Of a stretch of DNA of 64,000 bases, positions 44,580 through 55,399 are shown one piece after another. Below the pieces are notes generated by a model that was not told the origin of the DNA, did no database searches, and saw only the letters and a program-made list of their open reading frames with translations. Origin of the DNA: Bactericera cockerelli (taxonomy: Eukaryota; Arthropoda; Insecta; Hemiptera; Triozidae); contig CM044961.1 of the NCBI GenBank assembly GCA_024516035.1, forward strand, positions 8,852,380 through 8,916,379, in the 5' to 3' direction. The translations under genes and the position numbers were made by a program. Position 1 is the first letter of the stretch; every line of letters starts with the position of its first letter.

Positions 44580-45680
44580 ATGGTAGTTTCCATTAATAAA
44601 TTAATTGAAAAAATGTTTAAAAGGTCCATTTGAGAAATAAAATGATCGTTATCTGCTGTAGTTTAGAAGTGTTTGTAGTTATATTGGATAATTAAAATTG
44701 ATCTCGCTCAAACTTTAAAAGCACCAAATTATACAATTTTATTTAATGACATTTATAATTATTGTAGTTCATGGCTTCATTTACCGAACTAAGGGTTTAG
44801 ATTGTTTTCAGAAACCAATTTTTTAATGTGGATTTTAACTGCATGGTATTATTATCTAGCCGAAAGGGGGGTTTTTTTTACGAAAAATTACCAAAGATTA
44901 TTGTCTTTTAGAATGTCTAGAGTTGATTCTAAAATTTTCTAAAAGAAAACTTGGACACGCGGTATATTTAAGCTCTCATATTGTTTGCTTTTCACTTTCT
45001 CTTTATAATCACATCTTTCTGTTTCAAAAAAAGCAAACATGATACTTTTCCCCCTGTCGGGAATAATGCCGTCATTTTTCTGACACCCCTATGTAGCGAA
45101 AATAAATGACAATATAGAAATTAAAACCACCATTTCCATGATGAATAAATTAGACATGAATTACTCTGACAATGGCGAAATTAATGAACTGAGAGGGATC
45201 CACAGCAAATGAAAGGAAAGCTATGTGTATGCTGACAGTACAATTTTATTTATCTCTTTCATTTTGTATGGATACATTACTACTTCCGACTTAATTATTA
45301 TCTATCTTAATTATTATGTCTGTATACATTTATGTACATATGTACATAAATACATATCGAGTATGGTAAGACTGCAAAAAAAAATCTATGATTTGTAGAG
45401 TCTTTTTATTCTTTCTTTTGAAACCCCGCATTAAAAATTTCCTCACAATTAACTCATTATTTATATTTGCATAAAACATGTATTATGTATTTATAATATA
45501 AGATATAATATGTATTTGACTGTGTGACTCTTTTCTTCGACGTCCAACATCTTTTTATGTATTTATCTGCAAACCATCTGAGCTGTCGGAAACTTAATCT
45601 TATGACTATCTCACCCGGTTTAAACAAAGGTTACCAATTGATAAGTGTGTATAATCAGTAGAGGAATTAGGGTGTTTGTT
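44580..45680. other. AT-rich intergenic, no gene seen
   Basis: No element ends or arrays recognised. Confidence 0.4.
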
Positions 45681-45681
45681 A

Positions 45682-45895
45682 CAGGGTGTCCTTAAAATAT
45701 TATACGCAATTCTGCCAGAACTGTATCCCCACAATACGATTCGTTGCTAGAAAATTATCAAAATAACACTAAAATGCTTTTTTCTTCCACTTTTTTTTAA
45801 TGAATGTTTATTTAAAGAGAGGTCTGTAACATTCAGAGTCCATGCCCCTCTTCCACTTTTACATCGAGAAGTTCAACTTGGCACTAAACACCCTG
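45682..45895. mobile_element. Mariner-type MITE, 214 bp
   Basis: Ends cagggtgtccttaa and ...taaacaccctg in TA (45680-45681 and 45896-45897). CAGGGTGTxC termini recur in the element at 52630-54436. Confidence 0.7.
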
Positions 45896-46066
45896 TATAA
45901 TATCTCAAAGAGTGGTTATAGGGGAGACAGGGTTTAGGCAACCTCCCAGGCTCTCATCAGTCCTGAGAAAATGGTTGGTGAGACATAAGCGGGGGGTGAC
46001 ATTCATAAATCCATCAATTAATATTAATATTAGTTCTGTGTAAGCTGCGGGACTTGGCTATCCAAT

Positions 46067-46190
46067 AATTTAATAATAATAACACTCATTAGTGGAAGGT
46101 AAGTAACCACCAGGCGAGGTTAATGAGCATTTTCTACCACCTAACCCTTAAGAGTATTATTATTATGTGGTCATATACTCAAATTTCGGT
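46067..46190 (-). repeat. T1 SINE, 5'-truncated
   Basis: The text ataacactcattagtggaag, then ccaccaggcgaggttaatga and ccacctaacccttaagag, is the reversed T1 3' half; the head is lost. Confidence 0.65.
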
Positions 46191-46434
46191 TGGTGATCAA
46201 CTTAATCACAATGAGCACTATAATAACCTGTTATTATTATTATTTTTTTTTAATTCTGTTTGCACGCAATAATTAATGTTGCAATTGCGCAAATAGAATA
46301 TTCCTATCTAAATTAAGCCTACGGTATAGTTTAGTGCTTAATCAGTCATCAATGAGACTAGTCATTTCAGAAAAAGACTCTTGCAGACAAAATTTTCCCA
46401 TCTAGTAAGTTTAACACACTGGCTTCTTTCTCTA

Positions 46435-46545
46435 TACTTACTTTACTTTCCGTGTCCATGATGGTTGTGTCATGGTGGTGGAAGGATTAATGGTGTATTA
46501 ACCCCTGTGGACGTCCAGAAGCATTTTCTGGCCTCCTTCCGTGTT
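46435..46545 (+). repeat. Dispersed repeat shared with 3905-4065
   Basis: tttactttccgtgtccatga, then ggtggtggaaggattaatgg and gtggacgtccagaagc; same order and direction as the copy at 3910. Confidence 0.55.
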
Positions 46546-46940
46546 CTGTGTGTGTGGTGTATATCTGTATATGTATAAATTTAACTATTAGTGAATTTAG
46601 CGAGAGAGAAAAAAATATTTTCTGCGTCCGTCGATGTGATCTTCATTTGGGAAAGAACGGACGTGCTAATAGATATGGTATGGACATGATATTGTTTAAA
46701 GTAGACTATTTCTTTTTAAATTTTAAACCTACTGTTATAATGAGTAAGTTGGAAATGAATAGAACATACATTACCTACTCACTTAGGTATGTGTAATATA
46801 CCTACTTGATACATGCAAAACTCTTGTTTCAAGATTTATACCACTTTGATGAACCACATCATGTCCATACTAAATTTGAGATAAATTAAATTTAGAAAGA
46901 AATAAATTCAATTTAGCTCGAGATAAAAGTCACGAAAATA

Positions 46941-47534
46941 CACTGAGGCACAAATTTAGCGGAACGGGTAGGTATTTTCTCATATAACGTGTGTATTTCT
47001 TGTTGGACAAAAGCATTTTTCATATTTTTTCTAATTGAGGAAATCACACAAAAATTGGTACAGAGATAGCAAAAACATGAAGGCCAATTTTCATAATTGA
47101 ATGAAGTGCTTGTCATTGTCGACCTTTCCCATACAGGGTGTACAAAAAAACAGTTTCTCAATGATTTTTTCAAAATTCATTATTTTGGATTAAGAGTAAT
47201 ATTGTCTTGCTTTATGTATTGATCCTCATTCTTTCTTGGCTCAAAAATGTTGAGCCTTGATGGACACGTCACTATTCCTCTGAATCCAAAATAATGAATT
47301 TTAAAAAAATCATTGAAAAACAGTTTTTTTCTACACCCTGTATGGGAAAGACCGACAGTGACAAGTACTTTATTCAATTTTGAAAATTGGCTTTCATGTC
47401 TTTGCTATCTCTGTACCAATTTTTGTGTGATTTCCGCAATCAGAAAAAAATATCAAAAATGTTTTTGTCCAACAAGAAATACACAAGTTATACGAGAAAA
47501 AAACTACCCGTTCCGCTAATTTTGTGCCTCAGTG
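46941..47534. mobile_element. Foldback MITE, 594 bp, arms about 250 bp
   Basis: Ends cactgaggcacaaatttagc and ...ctaattttgtgcctcagtg lie in TA (46939-46940 and 47535-47536). The complementarity runs nearly to the centre, through ttttgtccaacaagaaat and cccatacagggtgtac. The spacer is only about 100 bp. Mariner/Tc1-type target with no transposase. Confidence 0.9.
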
Positions 47535-47539
47535 TATTT

Positions 47540-48045
47540 ACGAGTATCCTCCGGTGTGGACTCGAAGTCACAGACGAGAAACTTGAAGTACGTGATGTAT
47601 ATTGAAAGAACTTCAGAAGTCCTCTTGCTACTCATTCAGAAAGTTTTAGCTGAAAACAAAAGTATCCCATGAGAAATCTGAACTTTAACGCCCGTAGATA
47701 CCAAGTTCTCAGGTGTATACAAAGGTTAACTAATATTAGACTATGTGCTTACGATATTATAACAGATAGTAAATATAAGAAGTTCCATCATGAATTTGAA
47801 ATGACGAATGACAAAAATATAATCTAGATTTTATCCATAGAAGATTGAACAGATAAGAGGTGCTGTATGTAACAAACACAGAAGAATATCGCTAACTCTA
47901 AATCCCGATAGGTCGAAATCTCTTGTTGAACTTCGCTACTTACTCGAAGTCCCTAAATAACTTTAGGGATTTTGGATAAACGTCATTTCGGTGAGTCGAA
48001 ATGATGCTTCTGTCCTTGAATTTCGAACTAGCGTGATTCTAACAT
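47540..48045. other. AT-rich intergenic, no gene seen
   Basis: No recognised element or coding frame. Confidence 0.4.
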
Positions 48046-48049
48046 AACA

Positions 48050-48258
48050 ATACTCTTAAGTGGAAGGTAACCACATGGTGGGGTTAATGCTCAAAGCATT
48101 TTCCACCACCTATCACTCAGAGTCCTATTTATATGTGGTCACAAACTCAAATAAATGATACAAAATTCATGCATTGTGTGGGATTCGAACCAATAACGGA
48201 TCCCTAAGCTACCTGGATTACCAGACTAGCGCGTTAACCACTTGACTACCAATGAACG
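48050..48258 (-). repeat. T1 SINE, near full length
   Basis: On the minus strand attggtagtcaagtggttaa, then cgcgctagtctggtaatcca, a B box ggttcgaatccca, the body, then accttccacttaagagtatt. Confidence 0.85.
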
Positions 48259-48977
48259 ATTCTACTCTATTGTATATTTAGTTATACAGTACATAGTGTA
48301 CCTAGGATAGTAATGTAATGTTAACAATATAATTTATTAGGTGTTTACACTAGAACAAATTGCTTTGAAAAAGCAATAAAAGTGAGAACTAATTTCTCAT
48401 TAACTCATACATAATTAGTTATTTACACTAGATCGACCATTATATTATACGTAGATTACAATCTCCTAATTCTCACTCGTCATAAAGCTGGCCATTGGCA
48501 TGCTATATTTTATGACTGCCATAAACTTATAGCTGCCATTTTTCATCGCATACATACAAGACAAAGAGGAGAATAAGGAGTATATTTTGTAATTCAGAGT
48601 GTGTTGGGATCCGTTGGTTCGAATCCCACAGAGAGCATTATTTTTTCATCTCTTATTGGAGAATTTTGTAAATAAAATAATGGCACTATAGCAACTGTGG
48701 TGCTCTTTGAATAGATATAAACGGGTTAAACATACACAATGCGGGTTAAAGATAGGTATCTACATAATAATGTGGAATTTAGAATTTTCAAAATTGACAA
48801 TTCTAAGATCAAATGACTATTTCTTCTTCTCTCGGAATGGAGCATATAAAATATGGCATTAGCCATTGATATGGTGATTAGCATTAGCATAATATGATAC
48901 AGATTAGGACTGTCCAACTGGGGGTCCACGGGCAGATGTTGTGCGGTCCTGCAATACCTCGAATTTTGAAATCAAGA

Positions 48978-49110
48978 CCGCGGCGGGCAGTCTAGAGGTT
49001 GCGGGTTCAAAACCCAGCCGGGACATGAAAATTTAAATCCCACAAGGTTTTGACCACATATGAATCACAGGACTCAGTATAATCGCGGGCATTATAAATA
49101 AAGCGATATT
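48978..49110 (+). repeat. T3 SINE, partial
   Basis: ccgcggcgggcagtctagag, then a B box gttgcgggttcaaaacccag, ccgggacatgaaaatttaaa and a decayed body ending ataaataaagcgatattagt. Confidence 0.65.
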
Positions 49111-49214
49111 AGTATTAATTGGTACCTGATGTATTAGCTATCGATTTCATTGCTTTGAGACTATGATTTTCCACTAGATTATTTTGCAGTGGTCCTTTCA
49201 GGCACCAGATTCCT

Positions 49215-49490
49215 ACTTCCCGTCTTTATTTGAATATAGACTGGAATGGGTTCGAACTCCCGCCCCGTGCCGACAAAGATTTGTAATCGAAATTTGGTTA
49301 CAGTTGTTTCTAAGGAATACCTTCTGGTGCGCTCTTGTTGATTCAGCACCTAAATGAGAAGTATTGTGACACTTCTCGCCCATCAGAAGGGAGGCACAAT
49401 ACGGGATGGACAGGCTACAACACAGACCAACAGCATCTACAGTAGTTAAAAAAGGCTGTGAGACACTCATCTTTTAAAAAAAAAAAAATA
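49215..49490 (+). repeat. T6 (tRNA-Gly-type) SINE, head truncated
   Basis: Begins in the T arm (gaatgggttcgaactcccgc). The body matches 14070-14300 inverted: ggttacagttgtttctaagg, cttctcgcccatcagaaggg, ctacagtagttaaaaaaggc. It ends in an A run at 49478-49490. Confidence 0.75.
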
Positions 49491-49854
49491 TTCAGTCCAA
49501 TATTTCATCATTTCAATCATATTTCTAGCTAGAGTGTGATGAAAAAATCCTAGACACTAATCTCTGTTTCTTTCTCATAAGAGTGAACGCCGCACGGTGC
49601 TATGCTGTTGGACAGCTCTGGTCTAAATTATGGTAATAACCTCTAGTATAATGTTAAGAAGAGTATGCTACAGTGTGCTATTCATTATGTTCGTAACAAT
49701 AATAATAAAGTAGAAGTACCACATACAATCTATAGATTATAAATGTTAAGAGGAGTACCCGATATATGCTAATAATAATCGTTAGTATAGGCATGGACCC
49801 AGCAGATACTCGGTGGGAATAAACCCACCCAGTATAAACCTAACATAATAAAAA

Positions 49855-50072
49855 TAATAATAACACTCTTTAGTGGAAAGCTGGAAAGTGCCCACCAGGC
49901 GAGGTTACTGCTCAAAGCATTTTCTACCACCTAACCCTCAGAGTCTTACTGTTATGTGGTCACACCCTCGAATTAATGAGGAAAAATTCATGCACTGTCT
50001 GGGATTCGAACCAACGGATACCTACGCTACCTGGATTACCAGCCTAGCTCGTTAACCACTTGACTACCAATG
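49855..50072 (-). repeat. T1 SINE, near full length
   Basis: On the minus strand cattggtagtcaagtggtta, then acgagctaggctggtaatcc, the B box, the full body, and a tail ttccactaaagagtgttatt attatt. Confidence 0.85.
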
Positions 50073-50194
50073 TGCGATTGTAGTGCATTTGCATGCTCGG
50101 CTTGCAGCAAGCACTTCAGGTGATCCAGATTCGATCTTGCAGCACTTCCTAAGCCATTTTTATTTGGCTTCTAAGAAAGAAAAAAATCATAATA

Positions 50195-50365
50195 ATAATA
50201 ACCTATCGCCTTAATAATACTGCCCAACCAGGACTAATAAGACGTATTATTTATAAATGATCATATAATACCATATGGGAGAATAAAAGTGTCATGTCCC
50301 GGCTGGATTTCGAACCCGCAACCTCTGAATTACCAGACTTACACACACAGCGGCCGAGGTGTGAA
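50195..50365 (-). repeat. T3 SINE
   Basis: On the minus strand ctgtgtgtgtaagtctggta, then a B box ggttcgaaatccagccggga, catgacacttt, and a body to agtattaaggcgataggtta. Confidence 0.7.
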
Positions 50366-50897
50366 GAACCCCCTTACAAAGAAAAAGGACAGCCCGGCAG
50401 AGTTTAACGTAACGGAAAACATAGTTCCCATTATTTCATACAGATTACCTACTGATAAATTCTAGTTCCTCCAAAAATATCTATATGGATCCACGCCTGC
50501 ATGTCTGAATAATGTTAAAAATAGTATGTTAACAGTCATTAGCATATCTAATGTTAAGAAGAATACGGTACAGATTATGTTAATAGTTACTAGCACGACG
50601 TCAGAGAGGTGCGGTCCTAAGCAAGAGGCAATGGAAATGGGATGACCTCATTGGAGTCACTTTGAACCGATAGAAGATGACTGTTAAGTTGCTATTATCG
50701 TTTCGGAGCGATATCGGGACACTAAAGTCATTGATATTATTGCGCATGTCATTATTTAAATTGGTTGTGATGGTGGGCAGATGACGTCGGAGCTGAGATG
50801 GCGGGTGAGGACACGAGGTGATGGGGAGAAGAAGAAGAAGACAAAGGAGAGGGAGAAGGAAGTGATGTAGAATAAGATTTCTAAATAAGAAAATAAG

Positions 50898-50968
50898 GGT
50901 TGGGTGGAAGAGATTGCCATAGGCAATAACCCCGTCTTTTAGTTAGGACCTGTGTTTATATATATTAT
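50898..50968 (+). repeat. LINE 3' tail, truncated
   Basis: ggttgggtggaagagattgc, then cataggcaataaccccgtct and tttagttaggacctgtg. It ends where the 5S SINE begins. Confidence 0.65.
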
Positions 50969-50969
50969 A

Positions 50970-51170
50970 GAATCACCGAAATTAAGCAACGTCCGGCGAA
51001 GTGAATAAGACTCCGTGATGCTGGCATTCCGGCCAACCCAGGCTGGGTGAGGTTAATGTGGGTAACAGGTTTGTGAGTTTCCTGCGAATGGAAGGTAAAA
51101 TCATCGTCGTCATAATATATGACCATGCAGTTGAAAACTTCGTTAAACCCAAATTAAAAAGGAAAGAAAT
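50970..51170 (+). repeat. 5S-rRNA-derived SINE, plus-strand reference copy
   Basis: aatcaccgaaattaagcaac followed by gtccggcg (50971-50998) matches the arthropod 5S rRNA segment that includes box A. Next are tgatgctggcattccggcca and acccaggctgggtgaggtta (core, 51023-51058). The 3' part is gtttgtgagtttcctgcgaa ... accatgcagttgaaaacttc gttaaacccaaa. Confidence 0.88.
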
Positions 51171-51299
51171 TAAGGAAGTTGTTGCTCATATTTAACTGGC
51201 TGATTAAATTTAGTTAGTCTCTAATGAGTATCCTTGCATAAGGAGGAAGAGACATGGCTGAGTAAATTTATTTAACCCATCGAGATGTTATACAATTCC

Positions 51300-51600
51300 T
51301 CTCTGGGATCTTTCTTTCTCTTTCTCTCTCCCCTTCTTTCTCGTCCTCTTTCTCTCCTAATAATCCTCCTTCTTCTCCTCCTATTTATCCTTTTTCTCCT
51401 TCCCGTATTTATCCTTCTTCTACTTCTCCTACTTCTCTTATTTATCCTTCTTCTCTTCTTCCTATTTAACCTTCTTCTCCTCTTATTTATCCTTCTCCTC
51501 CTCCTATTTATCCTTCTCCTCCTCCTATTTATCCCTCTACTTCTCCTATTTATCCTTTTTCTGCTTCTCTTCTTTTCTGTTCTGCCTCTATCTCATCCTC
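51300..51600. repeat. CT/TCC-rich repeat with 21-24-bp units
   Basis: Repeated tcctcctcctatttatcctt-type units. The 113-codon frame across it is Leu-only in character and is an artefact. Confidence 0.85.
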
Positions 51601-51689
51601 TTTACAGTTTATATCCTACACATTGAGTACACATGTCTCGATCTCATTTTATTCTCCTTGACTACTCCTCTTAGCCACACCCGAAAGTA

Positions 51690-52015
51690 TTGATTTTGTA
51701 TTTCCCACCCTCCTTTTCCCTTCCTCTCTCTCTCTCTCCCTTTCTCGCTGTCTCACTCCCTCCCTCTTGTACTCTTCCATACTTCATGTTTCCTCTCTCT
51801 CGTAATCCCTATCTTTCTCCCTCGCTCTTTCTCTCTTTATCTCAGCTATCCCTCTTCCCTCTCTTTCTCTCTCCCCCTCTCTCTCTCTCTATCTCTCTCT
51901 TTCACCCCCTCTCTCTTTAACTCATCAATATTTCATGTTTCGTCTCCCTATCCCTCTTTCCTGTAATCCCTATCTTCCTCCCTTTTCTTAAAACGTTTTC
52001 TCTTTCATTTTCACC
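51690..52015. repeat. CT-rich tract
   Basis: About 300 bp of pyrimidine-rich wording on the plus strand, similar to 13.4-16 kb. Confidence 0.8.
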
Positions 52016-52072
52016 CTTTTAAAAATGAATTCCCTAAAAGTTGGCCTTTAAACACATACCTACAATATACAC

Positions 52073-52225
52073 ATGTTATCTTACCTTCTATTGAACATAT
52101 CCTACATATGTACATATACGTCGAAAACTCGAACTTACATACTCATACATACACATACCTATTACGATACACATGTTATCTACATTTTATTGAACATACC
52201 CTACATATGTACAAATGTATGTATG
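52073..52225. repeat. Two-copy direct repeat, about 110 bp
   Basis: acatgttatcttaccttctattgaacatatcctacatatgt at 52072 returns as acatgttatctacattttattgaacataccctacatatgt at about 52172. Diverged. Confidence 0.6.
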
Positions 52226-53289
52226 ATTTTATTTGTGGTGAAGCACAAGGCCTCTTCACAATTTTTGTGGGTAGCGCAGCATTACTAAGAGTCTCCGTTA
52301 CATTTCAATTTTTTCTATTACATTAATTTCTTTTTCTCTGCATGGTAATGGCGCCACTGGTCGTTACTCGTACAAGTAACTACTCATTTTTCCTCTCGAG
52401 GTATGATTGGACCTCGAACATCTAAGTACAGAGCAGAAAGATTCCTGCCCCGCTGGGAATAACTACGAAATGTTCTACACTGTAGGCCTTTAGGTTACTG
52501 TTTTACGTGTTACATGTGATGGGGCCTGCAGCCCTGCATAGTAAAAATAATGATAATTATCGTAAATTTAACATACTGTTTTGATCGTTGTTTCTACTGC
52601 TGTTTGGATATAAATGAAAATTACATCTACAGGGTGTCCCGTATACAGATGCAAATATTTTGAGGGTAGGTTCAGCCCACCGTGGACTATCATTTAAAGG
52701 AAACTTGCAGTGGGGCATTTTGCTTCGTTAAGGAGTTATGGCCAAATCCCTGTTTTTCCCACAGGTCTAGAGGTCACTTGGATCGATGCACTTTTTCAAA
52801 GAAATGATAGCCAGTAGGTGAGTTTTGATTTCGTGTATGGATAGTCATGCATATTTCCCTTGAAATACTGTTGATTGCATTGAAAAATATTAAAAAATCA
52901 GGGAGATATTTAATCATAAGTTCAATATTTTTTCGAAATTCTGATTTTTCCCTTTTTCCCTTTCGTAAATTTAGAATACTTCTACAGTTGCAATTCAGCG
53001 TATCACTAGTTAAAAAAATACCCTCTGATATTTTGTTTCAATAAATTCCAAGTTCTTCCAGATGCGTGAAGGGACGGATGAGATACGACCTTTTAAACGG
53101 CACCAGAAGGAGAGAAACACATCGTTCAAATTTTGAATCTGAGCGCTATTGCATTTTGAAGAACACTCGATGTCTGAAGCAATCTGTGTTACAATTTTTG
53201 TGTCAACTGCAAGTTATAAATGAAAATTTTCTGAATACAAATAGTTCTACTAACCAACTTTATAAATAAAATCAAATAGTTAAATTTAC

Positions 53290-53450
53290 AAAGCGATCGA
53301 TTTGTTCGGTGGAAGAGAAAGCCCCAAGCTTTAACCCCGCCTCTTGGTTCGCTACATATTTTTTGTGTTCTTTTCATTTCATGTGTGTTGCAGAATGTAT
53401 CATATATTATACTCGTAGTTTACCAATAAAGTATTAAATAATAATAATAA
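53290..53450 (+). repeat. LINE 3' tail nested in the long-TIR element
   Basis: ttcggtggaagagaaagccc, then caagctttaaccccgcctct, then AT-rich text and accaataaagtattaaataa plus (taa)n. Confidence 0.7.
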
Positions 53451-53557
53451 TTGTAAACTGAAGTTTGGATGTTCAGTTTTACCCAAACTTAATTTTTTGG
53501 CACTTTTTGTTATGTTTTTGATGTCATGATTGTGATAAACACAAAAAGGATATTTTC

Positions 53558-53640
53558 AATTTTTTTTTTTTTTTTTTTTTTTAAGTGGGGTTTAACGTCG
53601 CTTTCAACTGCCATGGTCATATCACGACGGATTTTCAATT
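53558..53640 (-). repeat. 5S-type SINE 3' end with A tail
   Basis: The T run 53559-53582 followed by ggggtttaacgtcgctttca and actgccatggtcatatcacg is the reversed SINE 3' terminus with a poly(A) tail. Confidence 0.75.
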
Positions 53641-54849
53641 TTACTTCTAAAAATAAAATAAAAATATGTACATCACAATTTTTGTTGTTAGCGCAGCCTT
53701 TCTCCTTTTTTATTCTTAGTCCATAATTACACCACTAGTTGTTGCTTTCATTTTTCATTACAGCATCTCTCATTTTTCTTCACGAGGACCCTGCGACCCC
53801 GTAACCCCATTCACATAAAAGTTCACACCGACCGACTACTGTGAATGATCAATTTCCCTCCGTTAAACATCCCAGGACAGTGTATTTATACCTGAAATTA
53901 CGCGCCAATTGTATTGAAATTCAGCCAAATTTGAATATTCCATCATGATTCAGAAGTGTTTTTCGAGCTTTGTGTATCTTGCGTTCCATGATCTTTAAAC
54001 AAATATAAATGAGCTTTCACTATTATAAAACAAAACATAATAGGGTATTTTTTTAACTAGTGATACGCTGAATTGCAACTGTAGAAGTATTCTAAATTTA
54101 CGAAAGGGAAAAAGGGAAAAATCAAAATTTCGAAAAAATATTGAACTTATGATTCAATATCTCCCTGATTTTTTAATATTTTTCAATGCAACCAACGGTA
54201 TTTCAAGGGAAATATGCATGACTATCCATACACGAAGTCAAAACTCACCTACTGGCTATCATTTCTTTGGAAAAATGCATCGATCCAAGTGACCTCTAGA
54301 CCTGTGGGAAAAACAGGGATTTGGCCATAACACCTTAACGAAGCAAAATGCCCCACTGCAAGTTTCGCTTAAATGATAGTCCACGGTGGGCTGAACGTAC
54401 CCTCAAAATATTTGCACCTGTATACGGGACACCCTGTATAGTAAAGTTTTTCTCTCAGTTAGCTTCTTTTTTTTTTCTTCTTCTTCTAAATTATTAGTAA
54501 TTTCAAGACATTTTTATACGCACAAAGCGCCATAATCACCATATTACGTAAAATATTAGAAAGGTGGATTACTAAAGTACATAAACACATATAGGGTCCA
54601 TGCATGAAAACATAAAATAAAAAGGGGATCAGGCACGGCCGGTGCTAAGGAGCTGCGGAACTGCAGCACCCCCAGACGAAAAGGAAACAGAGGGGATTTT
54701 CTCAAGTACTAGCTCGTACACAATGAAAATCATTACAAAGTTCTATAGCTAGAATAAATAATGCATAATCATAATGATTGGCATGGTAAACAAAACTCAA
54801 ACTCTTCAGTTATTGAAAGCGACTCTATAATTCCCATTTTAGTCCGGCT

Positions 54850-55090
54850 TATAAATAACTAGCCGTTTGCCCGTGCTTTGCAACGGGACTAAATTTCAAA
54901 TTTACTAAGGCATGGCCGTACTGCTGGACAGCAATGCCTTTTTGAACTTTTTATAATTTTCCTGGACAAAGCGATAATGGTTTTGGGGGGGTCAATTCTG
55001 AGACATTTTTCGCTATCTCTTACCGTTTTGGCTAAACAACTCCGGACAAACAAACAAACAAACAAACATAGGTAGGTAGGTAGGTAGTCC
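54850..55090. repeat. Interspersed repeat starting CTAGCCGTTTGCCCGTGC, ending in tetranucleotide repeats
   Basis: actagccgtttgcccgtgct is followed by ttgcaacggg and, at the end, (caaa)n and (gtag)n. This start-and-end style is typical of RTE-associated repeats in insects; class uncertain. Confidence 0.5.
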
Positions 55091-55114
55091 TTTTTTCTGT
55101 TTTATATATAAAAA

Positions 55115-55338
55115 TAATAATAATATAATATTAATATCGCCTTATTTATACTGCCCGATTAAGACTATGAAAGTCCCATTATTCTAGCAGTTATTAGCCC
55201 AAGACAAATTATTATGTGGTAAAAATCCCATATGGGATGAAAACTTTTCATGTCCCGGCTGGGTTTCGAACCCACGACATCTGGATTATCTTGATTCACA
55301 GAGTGCCGCCTTTACCACTGAGCTACCGGGACAGACTG
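55115..55338 (-). repeat. T3 SINE, near full length
   Basis: On the minus strand tgtcccggtagctcagtggt, then aaaggcggcactctgtg, a B box ggttcgaaacccagccggga, catgaaaagttttcatccca and a body ending agtataaataaggcgatatt. Confidence 0.85.
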
Positions 55339-55399
55339 AGCTACCAGGCTTATGAGGCAGCACCCTCTAGATATTTTCCCACCGGCCGCGCCTGTAGGA

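Larger units (their letters stand above)
52630..54436. mobile_element. Mariner-type element with about 395-bp inverted repeats, 1807 bp
   Basis: The left arm (cagggtgtcccgtatacaga..., to about 53026) and right arm (about 54040 to ...ctgtatacgggacaccctg) are reverse complements with few differences. Both ends sit in TA (52628-52629 and 54437-54438). The interior is not transposase: it holds a LINE tail (53290-53445) and a SINE 3' end (53558-53635). Confidence 0.93.
54630..55394. mobile_element. hAT-type MITE, interrupted by later insertions
   Basis: Ends caggcacggccggtgctaag and ...ccaccggccgcgcctg. Flanks aaggggat (54622-54629) and taggagat (55395-55402) agree at 6 of 8 positions. 54630-54845 is homologous to 42607-42869 inverted. 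The middle contains an unclassified repeat (54845-55085) and a T3 SINE (55120-55335). Confidence 0.8.

Noticed and set aside
46913..47605. Pairs of mirror-image frames around 47.2 kb
   Set aside because: They arise from the two arms of the foldback MITE.
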